Part shown: piece after piece, positions 1 to 12,913 of the stretch
Position numbering within the stretch: position 1 is the first letter of the stretch
How the letters are laid out: every line of letters starts with the position of its first letter
Assembly (NCBI RefSeq): GCF_900324485.2
Contig: NC_046646.1
Span: 12,919,656 to 12,983,655, forward strand
DNA: 64,000 bases
Source: Mastacembelus armatus
Taxonomy: Eukaryota; Chordata; Actinopteri; Synbranchiformes; Mastacembelidae
Direction of reading: 5' to 3'
Made by a program: the position numbers and the translations under genes
Notes under the pieces: generated by a model
Seen by the model: the letters and a program-made list of their open reading frames with translations, nothing else
Databases searched by the model: none
Told to the model about the DNA's origin: nothing

Positions 1-5
1 TCTGA

Positions 6-1396
<1,391 letters not shown>

Positions 1397-1517
1397 GCAT
1401 CGAAGTACCACATACTGCTGTGGTCTAGTTATAGTCTTAAATCTGCTCTGCTATTCTGCCTCACTCCTCCATTGATCACAGGCCTGTGCTGTCTACTGTA
1501 CTTTAGAGTTGTTGGTT

Positions 1518-1523
1518 AATAAA
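1518..1523 (+). terminator. Poly(A) signal of aldoc
   Basis: AATAAA about 120 bases after the aldolase stop codon, the first canonical signal downstream, so it probably ends the mRNA near 1540. Confidence 0.6.
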
Positions 1524-1540
1524 ATGAAAAAATTATTAGA

Positions 1541-3540
1541 TATGTGTTAAAAACATAATGTGAAAACTATATTAAAGGGAACAGGCTTGTTTTTTTTCTT
1601 GTACTATTTGATCAAACAGTCAAAACAGTTTTGAGACAATTTATGACTAAAGTGGACAACTACTTTATTTAAAGTCTGGCTGTCTTGAAGTTACTGGACT
1701 CAGAGATAGGACATTAGAGGTTGCAGCAATAGATCAAGATAGTATCCAGTTCCCGTCTCCTCATAACTGCACCTGTCTACAGCTACTGCTTTCTCCAACA
1801 CATGAAAAATTTGGAGCCGCTCTCCAGCAGGCCAGTTCAGTGCATGTGTGTCGGTGTTTTGCTTCTGTCAGAACACAGTGTTGCTATACTAACCTCCACC
1901 CTGACAGTGGGACCAACCACTTATTTGTGGCATCAGAACATCTATTAATGAACAATGCAAGCAGTGTGAAAACGCTGACTTTTCAGATTGATTTCATATT
2001 TGCGCGATTGTCCATAAGTGTAGATCAGAAAGTCTAAAGACACTGGTTACAGACCAGTACACACCAGGTTCATAATAATGGTTCATCCTAACCTTTTTGT
2101 TCTCACATGTCTGTTCTCAGTATAACATTAGCTTTAAATTACATACAGTAATCAATGTTATTCAGTTATGTGGTCAATATTATGTAATGCTTGTGTGTGT
2201 GTGTGTGTCACCTCTCTCCCATCCTGATTCTCCCAGCTTGCCCCACAGGAGAGAAGTTGGTTTTTATTGACATACTCATAAAGTGGACCAATGTGGGGTT
2301 AGCTGCAGGGGAAGCAGTCACTGCTGTGTTAAAATACTTTGATGTCTGTGATGTTAATATTGTTCTTAAAGCATTGGTGTATCAAATAGTGGAGAAAAAT
2401 GCACTAAAATATAATAAAAATTAGTGAAGATCATCATGTGTGACATTACTGCTTTTTGTTTGATTGCAATTTTGTACTGTAATCCTTTTTAATTTGTACC
2501 GTGAACACTCATGCAGTGGTCCTCAAATACCACATTATATAGCCTCATTACCATAGCACCATATATTTTTTTCTGTTATCACACCTTGTAAGAGACAATA
2601 AGTCACAAATGTCACCATTATAACCAGTACTGCTGTGCATAGAAGCTGAAAAAACCACTACATGTGGCTACATGCGGCTTAGTGTTGAAAAACTATTTTG
2701 AGCGTAACACCTTTGTGGTCTGTTTTTACAGTGATCTTCCAATTGCCAAATAAGGCAGAAAAGCTCATTTGTATTTGTTAAAGGCATAATCTGTTTAAAA
2801 TGTCGCCTTATAAATCAGATTTATTGAAAGATCTTCCCATGTGGTAACAAGATATTGTGCAGTTGACGGAGAAATGTGAAGTCACAGGAAGGAGAAGCTC
2901 TTTTCTATTTAACAGTAAGATTTGAATGAGCACCAGCTATGATGAATCCACAGCATGTTCCTGAAAAACAGCAATGCTTTAATGAGCTCCCTCTGGATAA
3001 ATACTTTTCAATGCATTTTTTTAAAAGTAGCCTATGGGTTCTGATGCTATGAAGTATTTTCTACACTACTACTACTACACAACTATGTTTCTTTCAAATG
3101 TAATACTTGAGTGTGATATAGTGTTATATTTTATAGTAGTTTGTCAATATTTCAACATATTGATTATGCAATTATATGTATGAGTTACAACAAAGTAGAA
3201 ACCAGAAAAGTCTTTCTGCTGTGATAAAGGCCTATTTCTGAGGTGTCTCAGGTTGCACTGTACTGTAACATTTCTCCTGCTTCACGTATATAAGCACATT
3301 GCACAAAAAAACAGAAACGCTCTTCAATATAAGACAGACCAACGTGTCATCATCATCATCAAGTCTCTTGTATGTAATCCAAACAGCTCTATTGCCATAG
3401 CAAACAGTGTGGATTTGTTTATTTTTCTGATCACTCATTGTATTTAAATATTAAGAATCAATTACATTTGGGATTTTAACTTAAATAATATTAATGTTGC
3501 CAGCCAACTTTGACGCCACCACATGGGGCGCTGGTTGACA
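1541..3540. other. Intergenic spacer between aldoc and pigs
   Basis: No conserved coding exon seen on either strand. It is AT-rich, with a short (GT)n run near 2191-2208, a (CAT)n run near 3348-3360 and a stray AATAAA near 2413. Open frames here are short and lack codon signals. Confidence 0.5.
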
Positions 3541-3559
3541 AAACATGCGTGTTTGAGCG

Positions 3560-3850
3560 TTGAATATTCTCACCCGGAAGGCCGACGGCTGGCTGCTCAC
3601 TGCACCTCAAACCAAGTGACTCGTCTTCTCGGGCTTGCTGGGGTCAGAGGAGTGTACATCATAGTATTGTTTCTACTGCATAGATAGATTCACACTGCGA
3701 TTGTTTCTTTGTATCTGCACCACAACTTGATGTTGTTTTCGCAGCCATGTAAATAGTTTATTTTGTAGCATTTGTTTTTATGCCGGTCATGTGACTTACG
3801 TCTGAGCGTGTCCTGTTATCTAACGCACCCAGCCCAGTTCATTGACAGAC
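3560..3850 (+). promoter_or_regulatory. Probable pigs promoter and 5'UTR
   Basis: Higher in GC and CpG than the spacer upstream and directly before the pigs start codon. It holds an ETS/GABP-type motif CCGGAAG at 3574-3580, typical of TATA-less housekeeping promoters. No TATA box is evident. The transcription start cannot be fixed from sequence. Confidence 0.45.
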
Positions 3851-6800
3851 ATGGTTACCACGGAAGTAGGTGAGTAAAGTCAAACCTGAATTCTGTATAA
3901 ATCATTACCTTCTTATAAGAAGTCAGCATTAACAGCATGTTACAGCAGTTTGTTGGAGTATATATAGCAGTACAATAGTCGTAGCTACCGCAGCAACAGG
4001 GACGTTTGTGAAGCTAGCTGCTAACTGCTAACTGCTAGCTAACCGCACCAGCAGTTGATGCTTTTATATTATCACCAGGACACTGCTATCACATCAGCTC
4101 TTTTCTGCTGCCATATATTTTTTTGTTTTTAATATTCATTTTTTTAACCTACACTGAAATACAACAACGCCTATTACGAGTTCCCTGTGTTTCTCTAGCT
4201 TTAAAATGAAAACAGGTCTGTATTTTGGTCAATTAAATGTTTTATCTTTGACACTAGCTGTGTTTGCATGTCAGTAGGTTTGCCATTTTACAGCCAGATT
4301 AACCTAAATGCAGTACCAAACTTCTTTGAGATGAAATTATGAATGTAAAATTAGAATAGTTACCCAGTGAGGTGTCCTGCTGGGTTTGAGATGGTCAGTG
4401 TGTAAAATAAACTCTGTTCTTTGCTGATCAGTGTTTTGAGTATTGAGGAAGATTATCTGTAGTCACAACCCTACTGACACCTTTACACACCTATTCAACA
4501 AACACTAATGCCCTTGGACACATCTGTCTGTCTTTGTGTGTCTCACAGACCGTAGGCGAGGCCAGCTTGCTGCTCTGGCCATAGCAGCCGTGGTCATCAT
4601 TGTTGGAGTACCACTGTGGTGGCGAACTACTGAAACATACCGTGCCTGGTTGCCTGTCAGTCAGATAAAAGAGTTGGCTTATATGCAGGTTTGTCTTTGC
4701 TTTTATTAACTTTGACTCATGTATCTTCTGTGTGTAATACACGTGGACCTTTTAAATGGCCCTCTTTTTATTTCTGCTTTTGCAGCTGCAGTTGAGTGCA
4801 GATGTGGAGGTTGTGTTTGCACGTGGAACCGTGACACCGGAGCAGCAGAAGAAGGTCCCGCTGACACAGACACAGGATGAGGAACACACAGTAGATGGTG
4901 ATTTATTACTGCCGTCTGTGCTATTAGTTACACAATAGGAAAATTCAGAGTAATAGTTAACTAATATTTCTTTCATTTTAGAGGACACAGCTTTGAGATA
5001 CAGGTATGAGACAAGGTACCGCACAGCTACAGTCATGGAGGAAGATGCCCTGAACAAACCCACTGCTGCTGGTGAGATAATGTCTGTCCGTCATGAGCAG
5101 CTTTCACCTCTTTAGACACATTTTTCTGTGTGACCACAGGTAGTAATTTTTCTGTTTCATGTTTTTTTTCTTTAGAGGCAGATCTGTCTCTGCACATGCT
5201 CAGTGAAAGTCCATGTGGCTCTTTGGTTGTCTATGTGATCCCAGAGTCATCTTCACTGCTGGCTCAGGTTAAAAATTCTCAAATTCATTTACATCCAGGT
5301 TTAAAGATGATCATTTGTTGTTAACCCTTTTCTGGGGTTTTCTACTTAACTCTTGTCAGTAGTTATGTGCTTAAAGGGTTAATTAAATTTTCTGTGTAGT
5401 TTGATGAATCATGGAATTGGCTTTTTTGAGCTACGTTTCATGTAGAATCATTACTGTGTAGTGTCTAACTGCTAATGTTATAATTACCGCACCTTCTGTA
5501 TAGTTTTTACACAAAATTATGATTAATTTTTATCACTTTGGATAAATAAAATATAAGACACGTACCTTCACGCTTCTCAGGATGTGGATGTTTACATCGG
5601 TCAGCGACGAACAGCCTTCCTTCGTATTGGTGCACAGATGAGAGCGGTAAGGACACTCGAGCAACTGCTGGCTCACCTAGACCCTCAGCTCAAGCAGGTG
5701 CTGCAGGTGATGTCTTTTAGCCACTCTGATATCATTGCTGCCCTCAGCGACAGAGTCCGTCTCAGCCCTGGAACCAAAGAGAGCATGGCTGACAGTATGA
5801 GAGCCTTTAAATCCAGCCCAGGTTGGTATTTGTTTCAGCACAGCCATAAACAGTCCAACTTCAGTTATGTTTCTGTCAGCTATGTGATCACTTTATTTCT
5901 GTTGTCTGCTTTTTCTTATCTATCTCTTCAGGTTATGAGATAACATTCAGTCTGTTGAACCCTGACCCAAAGTCCCACCGGCTTCACTGGGACATAGAGG
6001 GTGCTGTACAGACTTACATCCAACCACTTCTTACAAAATTGGCTCCTGTGGCAAACTTTAGCATTGACTCTCAGGTACCATATATGCATATGTATGCATC
6101 TGCAGCACCAATATCTTGGTGACAGTATGTTCAGCTACTGTATGTTAATCCATGTATTTGCATTACAGACCTTATACTATGCCATGCTTGGTGTGAACCC
6201 ACGATTTGACAGCAGCCGGGGCGCCTACACACTCAACTCAGACAGCCTCGCACATGTCATCAACCCTGTGGAGGCACGACTCGGTAAAAGAAAAATCACA
6301 CTGAATGTTCGTTAAATGTTTGCCAAGAGGACAAACATGTCGTAGTTTGTTCTGGTGTGTAACTGTTGTTTTTCATTTGATTTCAAGGATCAAATGCTGC
6401 ATCTTCCAACCCAGTGCTGAATTTTCTGCTGTACGTCCCAGATGCTCACCATTCACCCCTTTACATCCATGACCACAAAAAACAAGAAGTAGCTTCTAAT
6501 GCGTTTCACTCTCCACGGTGGGGTGGGATAATGGTGAGATAATCTTAAGGGCTATAACAGTAGTCTAAATATTCTGAATTAATATAGATCATTGTTAAGA
6601 ACATGTGGTGTGAGTAATGTAGTAGCTAAGTAAAAAAAGACATGCTGTATTGGATACTAATTTAAAACAAAATATCTTGGTCTTTGGTTTTATAGGTTTA
6701 TAATGTTAATAGTTTTTATGGAGCAGAGGCTGAGCTGCCTGTTGACGTCAACATTAACATGGCTAAAGTCATGGGAGTCTTTCTCGCACAGCTTCGGTAA

Positions 6801-7625
6801 GTGGACACCTAGGGCACCGCAGTTTTTCCTTTTTCCCTGGACATTGAGATAATCTTCTTTTCTGTGTCTTGTCAGACTGTTACTGGGTGTGCAGTCATCT
6901 TCCCCTCCCCCTGGCTTCCTGGTAGCACCATGTGGCACTGCAGGACTAGCAGACTGGGAATTGGACCGCCTCATGTGGAGTCGAAGTGTGGAAAATGTTG
7001 CAACAGCAACCACCACGATCACCTCACTGGCACAGCTGCTGGACCAGATAGGCAACATCGTTATCAATGACAACATTGCTGTACAGGTACTCTGCACACA
7101 CAGCTGCATTAATGCATTAACTGCAGTCACTGATGTCCATTAACTACTGGTCTGAGGCTCCGAAGCCCCACTTTAAGGAAAATCTTAAACACTTTGGTAT
7201 AAAAGCTCTATATGGCTTCAGAAAATATTCAGACCCCTTCAGTTGTTTCAGTTCTGTTGGTAATTTTAAAACACTGGTGTTTAAATATACACTAAAAAAA
7301 ATTAGTAAGGTCTGACTGATCAGTTGTATCTAACCTGTGATTGCAGGTGTCCAATGCTGTCACATCTCTGCAGCTGGCTGTGGCTGAGTTGGAGGCTGGA
7401 AATCTTGGCTTTGCACTGCAGTACAGTAAAGAGGCCATCTTGGCATCAGAGAGAGCGTTTTTCGACCCTTCGCTCCTCCACCTCCTTTACTTCCCCGATG
7501 ACCAGAAGTTTGCTATCTACATACCTCTCTTTTTGCCAATGTGTGTACCTATTTTACTGTCACTACTCAAAATATTGTCTGAGACGAGGCAGAAACGCAG
7601 GGAGAAGCAAGCCAAAAGGGACTGA
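3851..7625 (+). CDS. pigs: GPI transamidase component PIG-S
   Basis: Subunit of the ER-membrane GPI transamidase (with PIGK, GPAA1, PIGT, PIGU), which swaps the C-terminal signal of precursor proteins for a GPI anchor. Twelve coding exons: 3851-3869, 4549-4688, 4786-4897, 4982-5071, 5176-5267, 5581-5821, 5932-6074, 6169-6283, 6388-6533, 6696-6796, 6876-7086, 7347-7625; phases agree throughout. They give about 562 aa, close to the human protein (about 555). An N-terminal membrane helix follows RRRGQLAAL (about residues 12-32), a second lies near the C-terminus ([19 protein letters not shown]) before a short basic KR-rich tail, and the large region between them is lumenal. This two-helix plan is the PIG-S hallmark. 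Its neighbour aldoc supports orthology. The gene looks intact. Confidence 0.95.
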
Positions 7626-7899
7626 GAAAAACTGGAGATGGACAAGATATGAACAAAAAATACATCATGAGAAAACTTTTGGCAGTGGCCTTTTACTTTT
7701 AGGTACAAAGGGAGGCTTAAGGTTTGGGGTTTACACATTTTTCACGTATGATTTTGATTGTTTCATGTGAGGAGTTGAGTATCTTAGAAGGTTTTAATGA
7801 ATGATTCCTCTGGTGCCCGATACTATACTGTTGAAAGCTTGAATTGTTGTAAATGTCTACAACTTTTATATTTGAATTTCCCTTTTTAAGTTATTAACA

Positions 7900-7905
7900 A
7901 ATAAA
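7900..7905 (+). terminator. Poly(A) signal of pigs
   Basis: AATAAA about 275 bases after the stop codon. The stretch from here to the srsf1 promoter (about 8480) shows no further coding signal. Confidence 0.6.
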
Positions 7906-8256
7906 GACTAAGTTGTAACTCATGTTTTAGCTGTATTTTTTGTTTTACCTTTAGATCTGTATTATGGTCTCTTATGTACTTATTTAAAATACATTGCAAC
8001 TATATTAAGTAACATCCTGGACATGTATGCACATATGCTCCATTTAGTTGCACTGCTGGGGCTTTCTATCATAATCCTATCACATGATTGTTTGATTTGT
8101 TTTGTGGGGAGCTGATCCTTCAATGCATGTTTGTTTTTTTGTTTTTTGTTTTTTTGCATAATTTTCCTAGGCAAATCAAATTGACCTAGTGGATGTAGAG
8201 CAGGTGTTCCATTTTTGTCTGCTGAACATCATTTGGTATGAGGGAAAGCTAATGCT

Positions 8257-8270
8257 CCAGCAGGTGTCGC
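8257..8270 (+). promoter_or_regulatory. CTCF-like motif upstream of srsf1 copy A
   Basis: CCAGCAGGTGTCGC fits the CTCF core consensus (CCASYAGRKGGCRS) with one mismatch. The identical 14-mer occurs in reverse orientation at 37357-37370. Sequence match only. Confidence 0.25.
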
Positions 8271-8479
8271 TGTCTGCACCGTTAACGCTAGTTGCAGTAC
8301 AGCACACCACAGAAGAAGAATGTTTTGTTGGTACTGGTAGAAAGCTTTCCTGCAGCCGCTTGCAACTTTCGACCGTAGTTGTTAATCTTTTTGTTTTCAC
8401 ATTAACCTTAAAGATTTGTAGCTTCTCTCAAGGCGTGAGCGTAGCTAAATATTTAACGTGTATTCTGTGTATTCACTTT

Positions 8480-8563
8480 ATTATCTATTCGCGGTTTGTT
8501 CGCCGGAAGGAGACCTGTTAGCCGGCTTGCTAACTTCTTAGCTAGCTGAATTAGTTTGGTGAT
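8480..8563 (+). promoter_or_regulatory. Proximal promoter / 5'UTR of srsf1 copy A
   Basis: An ETS-type CCGGAAG motif at 8503-8509 lies 55 bases before the start codon. No TATA box. The promoter of the second srsf1 copy is unrelated in sequence and carries a CRE instead, so the copies may respond to different factors. Confidence 0.35.
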
Positions 8564-10469
8564 ATGTCCGGTGGAGGTATCGTCCGTGGACCCGCGGGGA
8601 GCAACGACTGTCGGATATATGTGGGGAATCTCCCTCCTGATATCCGCTCAAAAGATGTTGAAGACTTGTTTTACAAGTATGGCTCCATTCGTGATATTGA
8701 CCTGAAAAACCGGAGAGGAGGACCACCCTTTGCCTTTGTTGAATTCGAGGACCCGAGGTGAGTTGCGGCGCTGCGCCACGTTTCTGAGGGACCCAGAGCT
8801 AGTTAGCTACGTTATATTACACCCAAACCTGTTTTTACACGCAGCACACACTTAAATAAACATACAGACAGTAACTCGTTATCCTATGTTCATGGAAGTG
8901 CTGCTTCACTCAGATGGCCAGTTTGGAGGCTGTAGTTTGCCGCTCTGTTTATTTCTATTGCATTATACTGCATTTTTTATCTACCAAATTTGAATCTATC
9001 TGTGCTGCAGACTGTGGTTTACCCCGTAAACTAGCATTTGCATATAAAATGGTCTGGTTTGCAACTTGCAGGATCCATTGTTAGGTACACTTGAGAACAG
9101 AAATGCCAAAACCTTCTCTGATTCTTGCTAATCATATATAAAAATTGCTGCATTTTTTAACCTTACATTATAGTCAGTTATTTTAGGCTGCTCATTACCT
9201 TAGGCTTTAAGAAATTGTGATGGGCATTTTTCACAATTATCTCATGTTTTATAGGCTGTGTGATTAATCAGATTGAATGGTAATGCAGCCTTATTAAAAA
9301 TAAACAAACCTTTTACATTATAAACATATTTCAGACTGTAATGTTTGGGTTTTTTTTACTACTATAGCTGTGTGCTTTTATTTAGCTGATGGGAAATGTT
9401 GAATTTTGCAGGGATGCTGAGGATGCTGTTTATGGCCGTGATGGTTATGACTACGATGGTTATCGTCTGCGTGTTGAGTTTCCTAGAAGTGGAAGGGGAG
9501 GTGGTGGGGCCGCGGGACCCCCAAGGGGAAGGTACGGTCCCCCGTCCCGACGCTCAGAGAACAGGGTTGTTGTGTCAGGTGGGTGATGTGTCCTTCTCTT
9601 TGAGGGTGTGTTTATATTAAGTGTAGAGATATGTATGACACTTACACCACCTTTTTCTGTCAGGTCTTCCTCCCAGTGGAAGCTGGCAGGACCTGAAGGA
9701 TCACATGCGAGAGGCAGGGGATGTATGTTATGCTGATGTGTACCGTGATGGCACTGGAGTGGTGGAGTTTGTACGCAAGGAAGACATGACCTACGCTGTC
9801 CGTAAATTGGATAACACCAAGTTTCGCTCTCATGAGGTAGGTCAAGGTTAACTTCATAAGGAATGGCCCTTGGAGTATAACAATGTTCTTGTTTTTTTTG
9901 TATGCAAGCACCAGAAAACACATACAGTGGTGTGAAAAAAGTGTTGGCCCCCTTCCTGATTTCTTTTTTTTTTTTTTAATGTTTGTCACACTTTGTTTCA
10001 GATCATCAAACAAATTTAAATATTAGTCAAAGATAACAAGTAAACACATCATGCAGTTTAAAATGAAGGTTTTTATTATTTAGGGAAAACAAAATCCAAA
10101 ACTACATGGCGCTGTGTGAAAAAATGTTTGTCCCCTAAACCTAATAACTGGTTGTGTCATTAGGTGAGGAAGTGATGTGTTATGACTACAGGTATTTTCT
10201 CCTTCTGGCTAGTCTACCTGAGTCACATGTAGCAACTTAAATATGGGAATGAATGCTTAGGCACGAATGTCTGTGTTTAGGGGGAGACAGCCTACATTCG
10301 TGTGAAGATGGATGGTCCTAGGAGCCCCAGCTACGGCCGTTCTCGCTCTCGTAGCCGCAGTCGAAGCCGAAGCCGAAGCAAGAGCGGATCTCGCAGCTAC
10401 TCCCCTCGTCGCAGCAGAGGATCTCCACAATATTCTCCCCGGCGCTCCCGATCTCGCTCTCGCACCTAG
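8564..10469 (+). CDS. srsf1: Serine/arginine-rich splicing factor 1, tandem copy A
   Basis: Nuclear SR protein that binds GA-rich exonic enhancers and promotes 5' splice-site use; also acts in mRNA export and translation. Exons 8564-8757, 9412-9578, 9664-9836 and 10281-10469 give about 240 aa (human 248). RRM1 is at about 16-91 (RNP motifs RIYVGNL and FAFVEFED). A Gly/Arg hinge ([16 protein letters not shown]) precedes the pseudo-RRM2, which has the invariant SWQDLKD heptapeptide. The RS tail follows ([17 protein letters not shown]). Intron 3 carries a MITE absent from copy B. Exon 3 differs from copy B at only two of 173 bases, whereas exon 1 has many synonymous differences. The start has the family's MSGGG N-terminus. 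Which copy matches zebrafish srsf1a or srsf1b cannot be settled here. Confidence 0.95.
9925..10175. mobile_element. Non-autonomous DNA transposon (hAT-like MITE) in intron 3 of srsf1 copy A
   Basis: Begins CAGTGGTGTGAAAAAAGTG, a terminus I recognise as very common in fish genomes, and continues with the typical TTGGCCCCCTTCCTGATTTC segment. The right end (near 10175) is diverged and not fixed. The matching intron of copy B lacks it, so it inserted after the gene duplication. No coding capacity. Confidence 0.5.
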
Positions 10470-11252
10470 ATTCAACTGATCTCAACTAAACCAATGGTGT
10501 ACCTCAGAGCCGGAGAGGAAATCTTCACATCGCTTAGCAAATCCTGTATACTCACCACAAACCACCTCACCTGCTCCCTGTTTACACTATCATATTGTGT
10601 GTTCCCCCTCTGCCTCCTTTTATTATTTTAATTTTTTTGGTGCTTTTTTAGTTTTTTAGACAAAATAACTAGTCTGGTCTGTGTACGTGAGCTATTAATC
10701 TGTTATCCTTCTTTTTTAACCCTTCACGTCAACACTGTATGTTTCTGCTAACCACCCTTCCTGCTTCTCCATACATTTCTTCCACTGTTTGTCCTCGTGG
10801 AATGCTTCATGCTTTGTTTCATTTGTAAAGCTTTTACTTCTTCTCAGCATATACTCCTGTCCTATGACCTTCTTGTGTGTCTCTCTGTAGAGTTCAGAGG
10901 AGCAGGATAGGCTGGGAACAGAGGAAACAGTTCGTATTAGGATTAACAGGAGGAGGCGGAATCAAATATGGCACCAATGGTATGACAGCTGTGCCTTGTC
11001 GAATGTGAAATCTGCATCAAAAGGCTGTTCAGCTTTTTTGAAATACACTTGGCTATAGAGTGTAGTTGTTGAATGTTTTTAGTAGTAACAAGCTCTGGTG
11101 CCTTTCTGTTTGGAGAACCAAAGCTTGTGTTTTTATACTTTTTCCTCAGTTAGTATAAAAAGTTATTTTAAATAGTGTTTCTTTTTTTTCTTTTTTTTTG
11201 AAGGGGATAGAGTAAAGCCTTGTAGATTGATTTATTGACATTTGTGAAGGTG

Positions 11253-11288
<36 letters not shown>

Positions 11289-11884
11289 TGCCTCCTCTTT
11301 GGTTCTGCTGATAATCTGAAGGTTTGTCTCCCCATTCCAGAGCCAGATCAGGATTCAGGATCAGATTAGGATTAGGCTTCAGGATGGATGCATGGAGCAG
11401 GAGCATGGGAGCATTTTACTGGGAGAGGATCCCAACCCCTGGCCCTGTCTACATAACCCCATCAAACTGGAAACACTGTAGTAAAATTTTCAAATTAAAT
11501 TGGCTTCCAAATCATCCAGTTTTTCCAATTTTTTCCATTGGTTTAGAAAGTGTTACAACCTGCGGCACCTCAGAGACACAGTTACTGATGGAACCGTGAT
11601 GAGCATTTCTTTTAAAGATTTTTTTTTTTTTTTTAAATTATAACTGAGAAGAGCAAAACATGGATCAGAACCAGGAGGAGGGCTGGGAGGTGCAGGATGG
11701 ATCCACACACGTAAGGAGAGTGGTAAAGTGTGGGCAAACACTAACAGAGTTTGGAGGGGAAGGGGCAGAGGGAAGACTGGGAGGTGAGAAGGGAATGTGA
11801 CCTTAATGTGATTTGTATCTTTTTCTTAGGTTAGTCTTTTCCACAGGAGGATTATATCTAAAAGCTTTATTCTCTTTTAATAAA
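10470..11884 (+). promoter_or_regulatory. Long conserved 3'UTR of srsf1 copy A
   Basis: The stop is followed by about 1.4 kb that shares several blocks with the 3'UTR of copy B. Block 1 (10871-10980) contains a strong acceptor, CTCTCTGTAG at 10881-10890, followed by purine-rich AGAGGAGCAGGATAGG. Block 2 (11228-11510) has GGA-rich motifs. Block 3 (11655-11829) has a donor at 11711 (CAC|GTAAGG) and an acceptor ending at 11829 (TTTTCTTAG), a possible 119-base mini-intron. AATAAA at 11879-11884 closes the unit; a second AATAAA lies at 12165. From the literature, SRSF1 tunes its own level by alternative splicing in its conserved 3'UTR; that these blocks do the same is inferred. Confidence 0.7.
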
Positions 11885-12599
11885 ATTTTCAATAATGGTA
11901 AATGTTTGTTCTTGATTTTCATTACCAAAATGGTTGTACCCAAAAATGTGCAACGCCTGTATATACTTTATATTTAGATATGTAGCCTGTAGACAGCCTG
12001 TTTATCGGCAAAAACAGTAGTTTTTGCTAGTGGTCCAGAAAGTTACTACCTGTACAGCTAGCTGTAATGACTATATGTTGATGTGTAGTTTAATGTAGAA
12101 ATTGATTTGTAACTTGTTAGCAAATGTAAAGTGTGAGGGAGTGAAAAAGAAAAGACATAATGACAATAAAATTACTACATTTCTGAAAAGGAAAGTGTGT
12201 GGACTCAGGATGATCACATTAGATATTTGGCTTGTAAAATTTGTTAAAGGTTGACCAAATATTTCTCTGGAATATTACTATGGTTGGGTAAAACCATAAA
12301 CCACCAAAAAAATGTTTTACTTCTCAAAAATTGTTTTTTGATATCAAACATGCAAACATTTGGCTTTGTATTATGAATAACAATAACCATCATAACTTTA
12401 AGTGTAATAAATGTTAATTAGATTTTACAGAAAACAGGTATTGCTTGTATTTGATTAACTGCAAAGTTCTACCAAGAATAGCGTTTATAGCTATTTTGAT
12501 GTTTTTGTCTACAACCGGAGAGATTTTTGATTAATATAAATCCTTATATTTCATACTAAAGTATTTTCCACTATTTGGGCGCATAAATTTACGTAACTG

Positions 12600-12913
12600 C
12601 AACGGTACGTTTTATACGACGCGATGACGTCACATGCTAGGTTATCTGCTATTGGTCAAGACTGTCAAACTATGGGACTAACGCTCCTTAAAATATCTGT
12701 GGGCTTGAATGTAATTAAAGGTCCTCATCCGTGTTTCCGTAATTAAAAGATAATCTGTGACGTTAGTTTGTTAAAATAGAATAACCAGAACCTAAATAGC
12801 ATTGTACATGTTGTTGCTGAGGGTTAACTAAAACAATTGTTTGTGTGTTTCGTCTGTCTGCGTCGTCCGTTACCTTTAGCCAGCCGCTGCCTTTGTGTTG
12901 TGCTAACGTCAAC
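12600..12913 (+). promoter_or_regulatory. Promoter / 5'UTR of srsf1 copy B with a CRE
   Basis: A perfect palindromic cAMP-response element TGACGTCA lies at 12625-12632 and an inverted CCAAT box (ATTGG) at 12651-12655. The start codon follows about 280 bases later. The spacer from 11905 to here is AT-rich with no coding signal. No similarity to the promoter of copy A is visible. Confidence 0.45.

Noticed and set aside
6690-7130. A 146-codon - strand open frame
   Set aside because: Antisense shadow of pigs exons 10-11 with no family resemblance.
9460-9921. A 153-codon - strand frame rich in Pro
   Set aside because: Antisense of the srsf1 Gly-rich hinge and exon 3; the same shadow appears at 13989-14288.
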